Of a stretch of DNA of 64,000 nt, positions 38,601 through 49,162 are shown piece after piece (position 1 is the stretch's first letter; each line of letters opens with the position of its first letter). The notes beneath the pieces were generated by a model. It saw only the letters and a program-made list of their open reading frames with translations, had not been told where the DNA came from and ran no database searches. Source of the stretch: Crotophaga sulcirostris (lineage: Eukaryota > Chordata > Aves > Cuculiformes > Crotophagidae); contig VYZB01000383.1 in NCBI GenBank assembly GCA_013397455.1, positions 1 to 64,000 of the forward strand, read 5' to 3'. Position numbers and translations under genes: made by a program.

Positions 38601-41600
38601 CCATAATTCAAAAGTTAATTCAGATAACTCTTACAGCTCTGACAGAGCTTACATTAACCCCTTACCTCATTGCTCACCAATACATGGATCCCTGTGGGTC
38701 CCTGCCGATAGATTCGATTTATCTGCTGTGGAGAAATGCTGTACAAATTTGCAATCTTCTCAATTAATTCCAGCGTGGTCAATTCTTCCAAGAAGATTGC
38801 ATGATATACTGCAACAGGTTGAAAGCCATTGCAGAATTAGAGTATTTATAGAACAGCAGCTACAGGTAACACAAAGATGCTCAATATCAATGACCAAATG
38901 GGTCAACGGTCAATGACCGATGATCAGGGTTCAGATTTTGACAGTAGGTAAACAAACTTAGTATCTTTATAGCAGCTCCCCAAATATCCAACTTGATGAT
39001 TTGTAGAAATATACCCAGGATTTGGATGCAAATGAAGCACACGTTGCTTTTGTGCAGAGGAAAACGCAGGAGCTAATGACAACGTAGATCGTGTATCATG
39101 GGGCACTAAAACAACCCTCTCATAAAGGTGTTCATAATTTTGGATAATCTAATTTTACTGATTTTGACATGTTAAAGTAGATCCAATTAAATAGTACAAC
39201 ACATGTTATGATGTTACACAAAAATAGTATTTTATTAGATGTTATACCACTGTCCCCATAGGCACAAACTAAAGACCAAAAAGTAGCATATAGCTGTAGA
39301 TGACAGTATTATTTTTAAAACCCAATCCAAATATTAGAAATAACTAGGTAGAAAAGCTGTGCCTGGTTAATGCTATGCTAATGCTCTATTCTCATTTGGT
39401 CACACATCACGTCATGAGGAATAGCTAAGAGCCACCAGACCGCAAGAACCTCAAACTTCTAAGAATTAGAATCTTACTTTAAGACATACCAAACTTCCAT
39501 TTCCCAGAATATTTTCATAGTCTAAAGCAAATTATGGATGGGAAGGTAGTTTTTCATGTTATGGTCCCTAATAAAAACTGAATAAAGACCTTGCTGTGGC
39601 ATTCTGCAGATAGCTTGTAAGTTGGGTCCGTTTCCCAAGCAGACAGTACCAGTTGGAATCTGTAGCCTTGAAACTAACCAGTGTCAGAACTGTGATAAAC
39701 AGGACCTCTTTAAACACACAGGACACCAAGCTGTCCCATGCAGGAGTTCAGGCAGAAAGCAGTGTTCTCACCAGACAGGTGTTTAACAAAATCCATACAT
39801 AAAAACTTACCACAAAGACTGCCATCTCCATTTTCTCGTTTTTGGTGGAGATGAGACCTGTTTTGCTCTGGTTCTTGACAGACATAAATTGTCATCTTGG
39901 GTCTTACATTTCTGAATTATTAAAAAAAAGTAGTGAGTTATTTAGTAGATCTAAAATTGTTCCAGTCAGCTAGCAAACACTAAAAGATGGAACCATTCAG
40001 GTTGTGGATAAGTAACCAACAAAGGGACAGTCTTGATGCTAAGACCAGAGTCTTAGGAGGTCTAGTAAGAGCCCCCTGGGAGGTGGTGGTATAGTGTAGA
40101 GCATCTTAATCTCTTCAGGATGAGATAAAAATAAACAGTTTTCAGCACTTGCCAAGCAGCTCATCACAGTATCACAATATTACAAGGTTGGAAAGGACCT
40201 CTGAGATCATCGAGTCCGACCTAGAACCCAACACCAACACCAACCCAGCATCTAAACCATGGCACGGAGTGCCTCATCATACCTGCCTTTACTGATTTGA
40301 ATCCTGCCCAGCTGGAAAATTTATGTTATTGCCATGTAAGTAAGTTTAAGAGTCATTTGAGACTCCAGGGGTTGGTTGGTCCATTTGTTGTTTGTTTGCT
40401 GTGATGGAGAGGCAACACACGGTATTGCAGGCTGTGTCTCGTATGAAGTGGATGGAATCTACCAGCTGGTAGCAAATAAACCACTGGAGATCCACATTAT
40501 GATGCTTCATTTCAGCAACATTTCTGAGCTGTTCTTGGATTTGAACACCATTGCCATCTCCAGCCTCTAAGAAGACCTCTCTGAAGTGTTGAAAGGAGGT
40601 CTAAATGCTACAGTTCCAGGATTAACTTCTAGTTAACGCTGAAATTATCAAGGGATGCTGCCATAAGAAAAAAAATAGGAAGGAAGACATACAAACCTTC
40701 CTTTGATTGCATTAAAGAGCCGAATTCCATCAGCAGGCCCACAGATTTGAACAAAATCTTCTTTGGACATCTTCAGTAAGTCAGCACCTACATATTTGAA
40801 ATTGATTTTTTTTCAGAAGTTATGCAAATCTTAGCTTCCAAATCGTGTGTATGGGCAGCACGAAAGGGCAGGGGGAGAGAATCCACAAAGTTCAATCAGA
40901 CAGATTTGCCTAGAAAAGGTGCAAATTCAGAGAAGTGTACACTGCAAATCCATCATTGTGAAAAAGAGAGCTAGAAGCTGCCAAGAGAGCAGTGCTGCAC
41001 TGGAAGATATTCTAGCCAACTCAGAAACAAGCTATTTAACATTGGATATTAAACAGCACAATTTTCTCGAACTGCCACATCCACCAGATTGTTTAATCAT
41101 GCTGCAAATCAGAGAGGCTCCTCAAGTTTTCAACATCTTTAATAATTCCCCCTTCCACCATCTCACAGCTACCTAATGGGAGGGTACAGTGAAGATGGAA
41201 CTGCAGATGGAGCCAGACTCTTCTCAGAGATGCACAGGGAAAGAACAAGAGGCAGCAGACAGAAGAAACCCTGATTAGGTATAAGGAGAAGCTTTTTCAC
41301 TGTGGCAATAGTCACGTATTTGAAGAGGTTGCTTAGAGAAAGTGTGAAATTTCCAGCCTTGGAGATACTCAAACACAACTGCACGAGGCTCTGGACTTGC
41401 TTCAAGCAGGGGGGTTGCACCTAATGGACTCGAAGTCCCTTCCATCTTCACCTGTTCTATATTTCTACAGACTGTTTTGGCAAATGATAGCTAATCTAGA
41501 ACAGAGGAACAACCACAGTGGATCAAACCAGTGATCACATCAACAGTGGCCAGCAGCAGATGCTATTGATATGAAGCATGAGCTGCACTTACAAAAGAGA

Positions 41601-44600
41601 ATAAAGACAATATAATTGAACTGTTTAAACTCACCCGAAAAACTTGAGAAGAGTCTACAGAATGGAGAGAACCTATTACGATGAAGCCACTGCTGGGCAT
41701 CTTGAATAGAAGCAGAAGGAAGGAGATGCTACATTGCAAAAAGAATAAGAAGGTCTTGAAATGAACTGTTCACCAGTGTCCTAAAAAAGAAAAGCACCAC
41801 ATTAACATGATCTCAAGTACTTACATCATTGCTGGGAGGCAGGAGCTCCACTTGGTGGGTTGGAGAACTGTTGCTAAAAAAATTACATAAAGTTGGAAGA
41901 AAAAAAACAACATTATTTTAAATTTTTACATTGCATTGTCCATCCTCTTCCCCCTCCTCCATTTGACTCAACTGTCACAAGTTACATACTAACTTGTTTT
42001 TTTTTCTCTGACCTTTGCTGGTCAGTTTTTACTCAACACAGAGAAAAACATGGTTCTGACCTCATTCAAGTTTTTCCATGCAGGTTACTCACTAACGTGG
42101 CACCATCTAAGCAAGGAAATTGTAACCTACTAAGTTGTAACCTACTAGTGTGGCTGAAGAGAAACATTTTATGAGCCAGAGACGCCCTACCTAAATCTAC
42201 TCCCTAATAATGATTCTTTGCAAAAATTTAATACAAAACCCTGTAATTCAAACCTGGTGTTATTTTAAACATAGTAAATTGTGATTTAACTATATTAGAC
42301 AAAACCACATTTCTACTAAAGCTTCCTAAACATAGGCAAGACCAACACATCAAGGATTTTCCCAAGGAGTTAATGACCTAACACTGAAAGAAAATGCTCA
42401 ACAGATCTCTCTAATGACAGCAATTTTTGCCATTTTTGTGTTTGTCCTTATTCATCGGTTGAGGTTGCTCATTGAAAATTTGTGAAACATTGATTAATTA
42501 ATGAGCTACAGAGGAAGGTGACAAGGCTGCTGTACAGTCCTACAGGAGAAAAAGAAAGGCTTGTGCCAAACTCCTAGGGGTAAATACATTGCAGGGAGGA
42601 CTGGAAGTGCCGAGGGATACACACACCGCATATTTCTGTCATCAGCTGTCATCTTTGGTAGTTCACAACCACTAAAACTGTTTCTTTATGATGCCTATAT
42701 TAATCAATTAAACACGCCTCCTGTTAATCCTTTATTCTGGAACAGCTTTCTCAGAAGCCAGGTTGAATTTCTTTAAATCCCATTCAACTGGGAATTCAGC
42801 ACACCAAACCACCTCAAGGCAGAATGGAAGGAAGAAACATCAACTCTGAAGAGGCACCGGAGGCTGAAAGCCTCCAACACTCTTGTCAGAAAATACTGGG
42901 AATTGATGGTACAGGGCATGGTGTGTTCTCTGAACTCCACAAAAGAGTAAGAGAGGAAATTCATGGCCAAAATTGCCTTGATGGTCTTCTGATGCTCACC
43001 TCCCAGCCACCGCATAAGCAGTGGACATAAAAACAGTATTCCACGTTAGAGGGAATTCCTGGATGGAAGGTCTTAAAAGGCTTTGTGGGAAATCCTTTCC
43101 TCTTTCTAGGAAGGCTGGTCTTTGACCTCTTCTTCCAGGATATAAAACGCATGGACACACAAAACACATGCAGGCAAAGGCTATTATAACAACAGGAAAG
43201 ATAAAGTATTTATTTGTTACATACCCATCTCCAAGGTTGAAGCTGTTGGGAGAGCTGTTATAGCTTGGAGATGGAACATTGTTCATTTGATAAGGCACAT
43301 CTGGCCAGGGAGAGCACTGTTGGAAGAAAGACAGCAGGGATACTTTCGTAAGGATGGAAATAAAGGATTCGATTCTCCTCTCATACCACATTCATGCTGT
43401 TGCCACGCCACTAACTTCAGCACATCACTCCTGCTGGGAGGAGGAGACAGGCCATGGATTTTCTACGCTGCTTTCCAAGTAGGCTGTCAGGGGGCCAGAT
43501 TGATTCCAGTTGTGCATTCCACATTTCTCCCATTTCACAAAGCCTGTCCCCAAATAACACTGGGCCAAAGTGTGCACAGCTGTAAGTCAGAGCAACGCCA
43601 GTAAGTCAACTCAGACTGAAGGCAGTAAAGATACAGAAATACCCCTGGTCTCAATTATAAATCCCTAATTAAATCCAGGCAAGAGTGACAAATACGCTCC
43701 AGTGGCATCGCTTCAGGTTTATACCAGTGAAAGAGCAGAATTCCAATCAGCCTGCTAAAACCTCTGGCTATTCATAATATTCATATTAGTTGAAGAGCTT
43801 GAGTCATGCATGGGTATTACATGGTGAAAATTTAAGATAGAGAGACAAAAACAAAGCTACTAAAAGCCTTTCACAAATATCAGTCAAACTCCATATTCCA
43901 TTATAGCACTGTAAAACCAGAGTAACTCAGCTAGAATTGGTGAGTCTGTGCTGAATTTAAGCCACTATAATCAGGAGGAGAAATCTAAGCTCTGTGGAAA
44001 CGCCTGCCACCAACAGCTCAAGAAATTGGTCTGTAGGATCCTTGTTCGCCATGATAAAAAGAAGACAAGTGTAGCTTTGGAGTTTTATCATCTCCACAAG
44101 AGCTAGCAAATATTTAACTCTTTGGCAACCCACATTTCCTCATGCAATATGTCAAAGTGCATCAGAGCTCATAGGGAGAGTTTGAGATCTGCCAACTCAG
44201 GAGAATTAGGTCTGTGTACACAAAGAGCCTTGCTAACAACCACCACGTTGAATGAGAAAACATGCTGGTCGCTCGTGGTAGTGTGAGGAAAATTGAGTGG
44301 GACTGGATCTCAAAAACAGGAAGTTTATTTAAATTAAGAAAAAACACTCGTTTTTAGAAGTCCTGCAAGCCACTTCAAAAAAACAAGAACTAAATCAAAT
44401 GACAAGACATTCCCATAGGGTGATGGAACAGAACTTTAAAACCACTGTCCAGAGCCCTATTGCTTAGTAATTGGGCAGCCTGGGGTAATTTTAGTAACAG
44501 CAGGGAGGGGCAGAAACACATACATCTCTACATCAGACTCATCAGAACACAGGACATTATTCAAGATAACTCCAGAGTACAAGCCAGAATCTTCTGAGAT

Positions 44601-47600
44601 CTTGTATGTAATAGTGGCTTCATAGGCACATTAAAAGAAAAAAACAGATTAATAATTTAATCGGACAGCCTATTCATCTGTTCATGTGCCCCATCTCCAA
44701 CAGGAGCATTTTCCAGACAGTTCTGAAGAAAATACCTCATCCAACTGACATCCAAGTGCCATGACAAGTGCCCCGGGAGCACAGCAGAAGATAAAGAAAA
44801 AGTTTCTTTTAAAGTGAGGCTGTTAAGGGTTGGGTTTATACCCTGAAACGTAAGAAATTCTGGTATCTTTTATGAACTTCAACAGTGAGAGATAGTTTAT
44901 AATTCCAGTCCGCTCTCAGTTTCAATTAGATCTAAGCAAACTTGTCTCCACAAGACTATCTCCAGGGTTCAGACTGCTTTTTGTCTCAAATCTATCTCCC
45001 AACATACTGAAGTGCCTAAAACGCTTTACCTCTGTGAGGATAGTTGTCTCATAGGAAGGCTGATACTTCTCCTTCTCTTGGGTGGTCTTCTTCTCCATTT
45101 TTTCCCTGTCAGTCTTCTGTTTTCTGTCTGCTCCTTTAGGCTATAAGCACAAGCACAAGCTTTCCCTTATGCCAAGTATTATAAGTTGGGAAACAGAGGC
45201 CAACAAATGTTTTTTCTAGTCTGTTCACAAAAGTCTCCTTAAGATTTATGAGGGCTCTACATATGGAACAAGATCTGCATTTTCTAGACAAAAATAATAA
45301 TAGGCAAGCATCTCTGCTTTTTCTGTAACATCTCCCATTAATGCCTATTGCAACTCTAAAATAGGTTGAACTCAGTCCTGAGTTTTGATACCAACTATTT
45401 CAGACCATAAGCCCCATGAGTTATCACAGTATCACAAGGTTGGAAAGGACCTCTGAGATCATCGAGTCCAACCTAGAACCCAACACCAACACCAACCCAT
45501 CATCTAAACCCTGGCACTGAGTGCCTCAGCCAATCTCCTCTTAAACACCTCCAGGGTTGGTGACTCCACCACCTCCCCGGGCAGCGCATTCCAATGGCCA
45601 ATCACCCTTTCAGGGAAGAACTTTTTCCTAATATCAGCTGGTATTTGTACCATCTCTCCAGGAGCAGGAAAGACACTGCTCACAGGAGCAATATTGGAGC
45701 AGCAGACCCTTTGAGAAAACAGGCCTATGAAAAGCTTGTTAAGTAGCCACAGGTCTGCCATGCCCACTTTAGGAGCTTCAGAGATGCTTTCTCTCTGAAA
45801 CTTTCTCTCCTCCAGGTAGCATGAAGAGGAACTCTGCTGCAACAAGCAAAGGGTATTTAAGATGTCTCAGATATACTCTCATTGTTCATGGAGGACTGAA
45901 TCAAAGAAAATGGAGATGCCATGATGTCTTGATTGCCTAGGAGCACCAAAACACAGTGGATACCCTAAATATCCCAGTATTTGTACAGTGCTCAAGGCAC
46001 AATGGACTGGTATAGGTCTTGGTGTAGCACTTAGGTCGTTTCACTTTAACTAGAATTGCTGTCTAGTTCAATATTTATATCACTCTGTGTGCAAGAGCCC
46101 TATTTAAGATCATAAGCACACCCAGTTAGAAGTCTGTTCTTTTTCTCCATTATATTCATCACTCCTACACCACTTAAAAAGTTGTGCATATTCCTGTGTC
46201 AACCTAGTTGATGACAAAGCCAAAACTACCTCCGTACCTTGAAGACTTTGATCTGGCAGCTTGCAGAATGCAAGTGTTCTGTGTATTCACCATTTTCATT
46301 CTGCTTAAAGGTGTCGATTTGCACCCGGAAGGGCACCCCTTTTTCTCCTCCATGTTTCCGTGGAGTAAATTCTGTGCTGATGCAATGTACCTGGCAAAAC
46401 AAAAGCTGTGCTCATCTCTGGAGATGGAAGCTGTGCAAATCTGAATTTCAGATTTTGCCTGAACATGAGGCTTTGGCTCCTCCTGAGAAACTAAAAGAAG
46501 CAGAAGAGTTCATATGCTTTCATTTCTGTTCCCTGGTACAAAAGGATTAGAACAAGCAGCCCAGAAATAAACAGTGCATCAGGAAAAAGTATCCTTTGAC
46601 TTAAACAAATCCCATATACAGATTAAAACCATATTATTAGCATTTGGAATGGGAAACACTCATGAAAGAGGAAAGCAAGCAAAACTAACAGGCTGTGAAC
46701 AGTTCCCTCCACACAAAACCCATGCTAAGAAAGCAACATCAACTTTTTCAAAAAAAAGAAAATCCTATCTGTAGCAGGTAGTACTCAAAAATTAGCAAGA
46801 AGCTAGCAAGATGATTGAGCAAGTATCCTGCAAATTAATTATACATGATTGTCACTTGAGTTTGTATATTAACATTAGCATCTTTCTCTCTTCTTCATAT
46901 CCTGGCTACCTTAGCTCTCCAAGTCCTTATAAGACACATAACCATTGTATTCACCACAGAAATATCACTTCTCTCTTACCTGAATGAATGCTGAGGCTCT
47001 CTTTGACGGATCCCACAGAAATTCAACAGTGTTCAACTGGGTTGGGCTGGCTCTGGGATCCAAGATACCAACCGACAGTGGAATATCTGTAGAAGAAAAC
47101 CCCTACAATTTTAAAAATATTAAATTGAAGAAGAGAAAGCATTTCCATACAAGATGCATGTGAAAAGCCAAGCCACTAATGATACATCTATTTGGGACCT
47201 ATAGTGTTAGATGTCCTTCCCACCCAAAGACAAACAGGATTCCTAAGAGAGTAGGATATAAAGAACGTAAGCACACGCGAACACTCCATACATCATCCAG
47301 CATCTCACTTCCCAACACTGCACAGGAACCACAACGACATACTCTCACCTATATCAAGGATTCGGTCCCCAGGCCGACTCCACCTCCAGCCCTCAAGCTG
47401 CTGATGCTCTGTGTACTGCAGGCGTCGATCATGGAAAACTACACGAATTATGCTCTGTTAAGAAAAGATAGCAAGATGAACAACGTGATCCAAAAGCCCT
47501 TCTCTTGAGATGACTTTGGTTTTCCAGTGTAGAAGCAAAAGCTGATCTGTTATGTTTCTCACCCCCATTCATGAGGAGAGTAGAAGGTCCACCTAAGAGA

Positions 47601-49162
47601 CCCATCACCGTCTTCGTCAAATCCCTAAGGGACCCCTGAGTGAGAGAGCAACACACTTTCCCCTTCACAGGGCACATCTACACTGCATAATGTAGCCCTG
47701 TGCAGCTTTCTGGGATGTGGTCTGGAAGCACTAGAGCAACGTCCACCTAATCTTAGGTGTCATGCCATGTAAACATCACTGTACTGCCTCCACACCCAAA
47801 ATGGTTCATATCAGAGTAGTACTTAAGGTGCCTGTACCATGCCCAAATCCCATTATATTCCACTCTGATTAGCAAATGTGAAGGCTAGCTCACCTGTCCC
47901 TGCACCAGTGAAGCAGACACGCCCAGATACCTTGTCAGTGGGAACTGAACTTGATTCCAGCCATTAACAACCAGTCATTAGATTTGCCCCAGTGTAGTCA
48001 GTGTAGAATAGAAAAGCTTCTGTAACAGGAGAATTTTCATCTCTGGTCTGCAATGGTGCAGCCATGCCAATAACTGGAGAAGAAAAAGCTGGAATAAAGG
48101 CAATTCCCAGGGCAGACAAGTCCAAAGTAATCCTAACTAATTTATCCATTTGTATATTTAGAGTGCTACATTTACATGAGTTAATGACCCCTTACATCCC
48201 AGTTTCTCAAGTCCGTGCTCCCGCTAGGGACTTCCATATCAAATGAGTGAGCAATTTTTGTAAATGAACCTGAGAAATGCCCAAATGAAGCCCTAGCTCC
48301 AAGAAGCAAGCAAGCCAGAGTGGGAACAGCTGCAAAATTGGAATCCCAATCCATGTGCTTCCTGAAATGGATCAACAGACGAATAGGGAACTGTCTAAAC
48401 TTGGGCAACACCTGAAAACCAGATTGGAATCCAAATTTTGCAACTAGATTTAAATTTCTCAATTTAAATTTTTGCAACTAAATTTAAATTTCTCAAAAGA
48501 AATCCTGAGGCAGAACAGCTAAGAACTGGGGAGAAGAAGGCTTGAAGGCTGGATCCAGAATCAAGATCTGGACCAAATTGAATTTGAACTGTTTTGAGAG
48601 GGAGGGAACAAAACAAAAAATCCCCAAAACCAAACCACACAATCTAGTTCTGTATGCTCATAATTATGCCCATTACCAAAGTAAACTGGAGCTATGCAGA
48701 ATCTGCATGGCAGAATGATGCAAACACTGGGGTCCTCCGTTTGACGTGTAACAACCCAGGCATGTTGCTGGGGTTAAGAAGGGAGACAAGTCTGCCTCTC
48801 AGCAGTTTTGACCACGTTTACCTCTGAACTTTGGGATTCCCCCGAATCCAATATCCACAGTGAAACTCTGGGGTCATGATCACAAACAGAACAATGTTTC
48901 CCCTGAAGCCCTGTGAAGCCAAGCTGCGTTGTCCCGTGAAACCAGCACTCAACAATTCCAGCAGCCCTGCTCCCATTAAAAACAATGGCAAAGTATTTTC
49001 CATTGTCTCAGTGTGAGATAGGTCAGGCCCTTCATTAAAGGCTGTATGTAGTAGCAGGAAGAAAAAAATCTATATTTCTCCTTACCTTTACATATTTTGT
49101 GTTTAAATCTTGAAACTCTCCCAATTTCCTATTCTCAAGTAGACGGATTTCATAAGACTGAC
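35611..49162 (-). CDS. TFCP2L1: TFCP2L1, transcription factor CP2-like 1 (partial, 13 coding exons, lacks N-terminus)
   Basis: Nuclear DNA-binding protein of the CP2/grainyhead family. In mammals it is part of the naive pluripotency network and acts in kidney and other duct epithelia. Coding exons in transcript order: 49162-49086, 47454-47349, 47086-46980, 46390-46238, 45140-45030, 43316-43225, 41873-41825, 41728-41635, 40787-40697, 39911-39811, 38808-38666, 36152-36101, 35648-35611. Splice phases agree at every junction. The exons sum to 1214 nt, giving 403 residues plus TGA. Visible residues 1-147 are the rest of the CP2 DNA-binding domain ([39 protein letters not shown]). Residues 148-231 are a basic segment and Ser/Pro linker, about 237-293 the SAM-like domain, and about 299-403 the dimerisation domain. 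TFCP2L1 is chosen over its paralogues because the linker reads [10 protein letters not shown] and the C-terminal domain reads [13 protein letters not shown]. The UBP1-specific insert and the TFCP2 glutamine run are absent. About 72 N-terminal residues are missing. Confidence 0.93.
36101..36152 (-). CDS. TFCP2L1: TFCP2L1 penultimate exon, [10 protein letters not shown]
   Basis: A 52-bp exon with acceptor CCTTCAG and donor GTATGT. It encodes [17 protein letters not shown] and one base of an Ala codon. The acceptor's pyrimidine tract contains an uninterrupted run of 18 T on the minus strand (plus-strand A run 36168-36185), about 15 bases upstream of the exon. Confidence 0.93.
36571..37016 (-). 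mobile_element. CR1 fragment in a TFCP2L1 intron, same strand as the gene
   Basis: Lies between the exons at 38666 and 36152. It extends from the tail to the AGGAGAGCAATGAAGATGG block, the same truncation zone as the copies at 6088 and 20187. A 7-base deletion between two GTC triplets in CTGTCCCTGGTCACC breaks the RT frame. Confidence 0.93.
38666..38808 (-). CDS. TFCP2L1: TFCP2L1 exon, [18 protein letters not shown]
   Basis: A 143-bp exon with acceptor TTGCAG and donor GTAAGG. TA completes the Val codon, then [37 protein letters not shown] and [10 protein letters not shown], ending at a codon boundary. This is the body of the dimerisation domain. Confidence 0.95.
39811..39911 (-). CDS. TFCP2L1: TFCP2L1 exon, MTIYVCQE start of dimerisation domain
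   Basis: A 101-bp exon with acceptor AATTCAG and donor GTAAGT. A completes the Arg codon, then [19 protein letters not shown] and [14 protein letters not shown], with one base of a Val codon left over. MTIYVCQE is the first strand of the C-terminal ubiquitin-like dimerisation domain. There is no glutamine run as in TFCP2. Confidence 0.94.
40165..40278 (-). mobile_element. CR1 fragment, 114 bp, in a TFCP2L1 intron
   Basis: Very short 3' end with CACAGTATCACAATATTACAAGG at the tail side and the CCATGG and GATGAGG diagnostic bases. It lies between exons 40697 and 39911, in the sense direction of the gene. Confidence 0.87.
40697..40787 (-). CDS. TFCP2L1: TFCP2L1 exon, core of SAM-like domain (weak splice sites)
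   Basis: A 91-bp exon. GT completes the Gly codon, followed by [29 protein letters not shown] and two bases of an Arg codon. The donor is GTTTGT. The acceptor ends ATATGTAG and has no pyrimidine tract: it is preceded by a run of eight A. Phases nevertheless fit both neighbours exactly. Confidence 0.94.
41172..41472 (+). mobile_element. Old CR1 fragment in a TFCP2L1 intron
   Basis: Diverged CR1. Recognisable pieces are GAGGCAGCAGACAGAAG, TAAGGAGAAGCTTTTTCACTG, CCAGCCTTGGAGATACTCAA, GGACTCGAAGTCCCTTCCAT and the CTGTTCTATATTTCTA tail. It fills about a third of the intron between exons 41635 and 40787, antisense to the gene. Confidence 0.75.
41635..41728 (-). CDS. TFCP2L1: TFCP2L1 exon, start of SAM-like domain
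   Basis: A 94-bp exon with acceptor AATGTAG and donor GTGAGT. It encodes [20 protein letters not shown], then [11 protein letters not shown], and leaves one base of a Gly codon. [10 protein letters not shown] opens the SAM-like fold. Confidence 0.94.
41825..41873 (-). CDS. TFCP2L1: TFCP2L1 49-bp small exon, NSSPTH linker
   Basis: A very short exon with acceptor TTTTTTTAG and donor GTAAGT. C completes the Gly codon, then [16 protein letters not shown]. It corresponds to the NASPTH...GSD segment of mammalian TFCP2L1. Phase and order between the flanking exons confirm it. The frame is too short to stand out alone. Confidence 0.88.
43225..43316 (-). CDS. TFCP2L1: TFCP2L1 exon, [10 protein letters not shown] linker
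   Basis: A 92-bp exon with acceptor CCAACAG and donor GTATGT. It encodes [20 protein letters not shown] followed by [10 protein letters not shown] and two bases of a split Gly codon. This Ser/Pro/Asn-rich linker is the best single discriminator from TFCP2 and UBP1. Confidence 0.93.
45030..45140 (-). CDS. TFCP2L1: TFCP2L1 exon, basic [14 protein letters not shown] segment
   Basis: A 111-bp exon of 37 whole codons with acceptor TTATAG and donor GTAAAG. It encodes [18 protein letters not shown], then [19 protein letters not shown]. The segment is lysine-rich and highly conserved in the CP2 family, just after the DNA-binding core. Confidence 0.95.
45422..45636 (-). mobile_element. CR1 fragment in a TFCP2L1 intron
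   Basis: Tail at TATCACAGTATCACAAGG, truncated in CTTTTTCCTAATATCA. The frame encoding [20 protein letters not shown] is open. It lies between exons 46238 and 45140, sense to the gene. Majority type. Confidence 0.92.
46238..46390 (-). CDS. TFCP2L1: TFCP2L1 exon, [18 protein letters not shown]
   Basis: A 153-bp exon of 51 whole codons with acceptor TGCCAG. It encodes [20 protein letters not shown], an [20 protein letters not shown] stretch, and ends ASCQIKVFK. This is the end of the core CP2 DNA-binding domain. The donor is GTACGG. A second GT eight bases further downstream would shift the frame, so the first is used in the model. Confidence 0.95.
46980..47086 (-). CDS. TFCP2L1: TFCP2L1 exon, [11 protein letters not shown] segment
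   Basis: A 107-bp exon with acceptor TTCTACAG and donor GTAAGA. AT completes the Asp codon, followed by [18 protein letters not shown] and [17 protein letters not shown]. This is part of the DNA-binding domain. The Ser in WDPSKR is Ala in the human protein as I recall it. Confidence 0.95.
47349..47454 (-). CDS. TFCP2L1: TFCP2L1 exon, [15 protein letters not shown] core of DNA-binding domain
   Basis: A 106-bp exon with acceptor AACAG and donor GTGAGA. It encodes [19 protein letters not shown], then [16 protein letters not shown], and leaves one base of a split Asp codon. The block is nearly invariant in the CP2 family. Confidence 0.95.
48433..48497. repeat. 33-bp tandem duplication
   Basis: Two adjacent copies of an AT-rich unit containing TTTTGCAACTA and ATTTAAATTTCTCAA, at about 48433-48465 and 48466-48497, with only a few differences. 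It lies in a TFCP2L1 intron. Confidence 0.85.
49086..49162 (-). CDS. TFCP2L1: TFCP2L1 first visible coding exon, QSYEIRLL segment
   Basis: A 77-bp exon with acceptor CTCTAG and donor GTAAGG. It begins with GT, which completes a split glycine codon, then encodes [16 protein letters not shown] and ends ...TKYVK at a codon boundary. This is part of the CP2 DNA-binding domain. In mammals this is coding exon 3, so two upstream exons are outside the window or unseen. Confidence 0.93.

Noticed and set aside
39710..39895. 61-codon frame starting MTIYVCQE as a stand-alone small protein
   Set aside because: It is part of a TFCP2L1 exon read through its donor site. The methionine is internal.
42996..43391. 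131-codon minus-strand frame taken as a whole
   Set aside because: Only the CSPWPD...LGDG part (43316-43225) is coding. The rest is intron read-through on both sides of the exon.
35611..49162. Assignment of the gene to UBP1 or TFCP2
   Set aside because: The linker joins ILTE directly to [10 protein letters not shown], without the UBP1 insert. The C-terminal domain reads [13 protein letters not shown] without the TFCP2 glutamine run.
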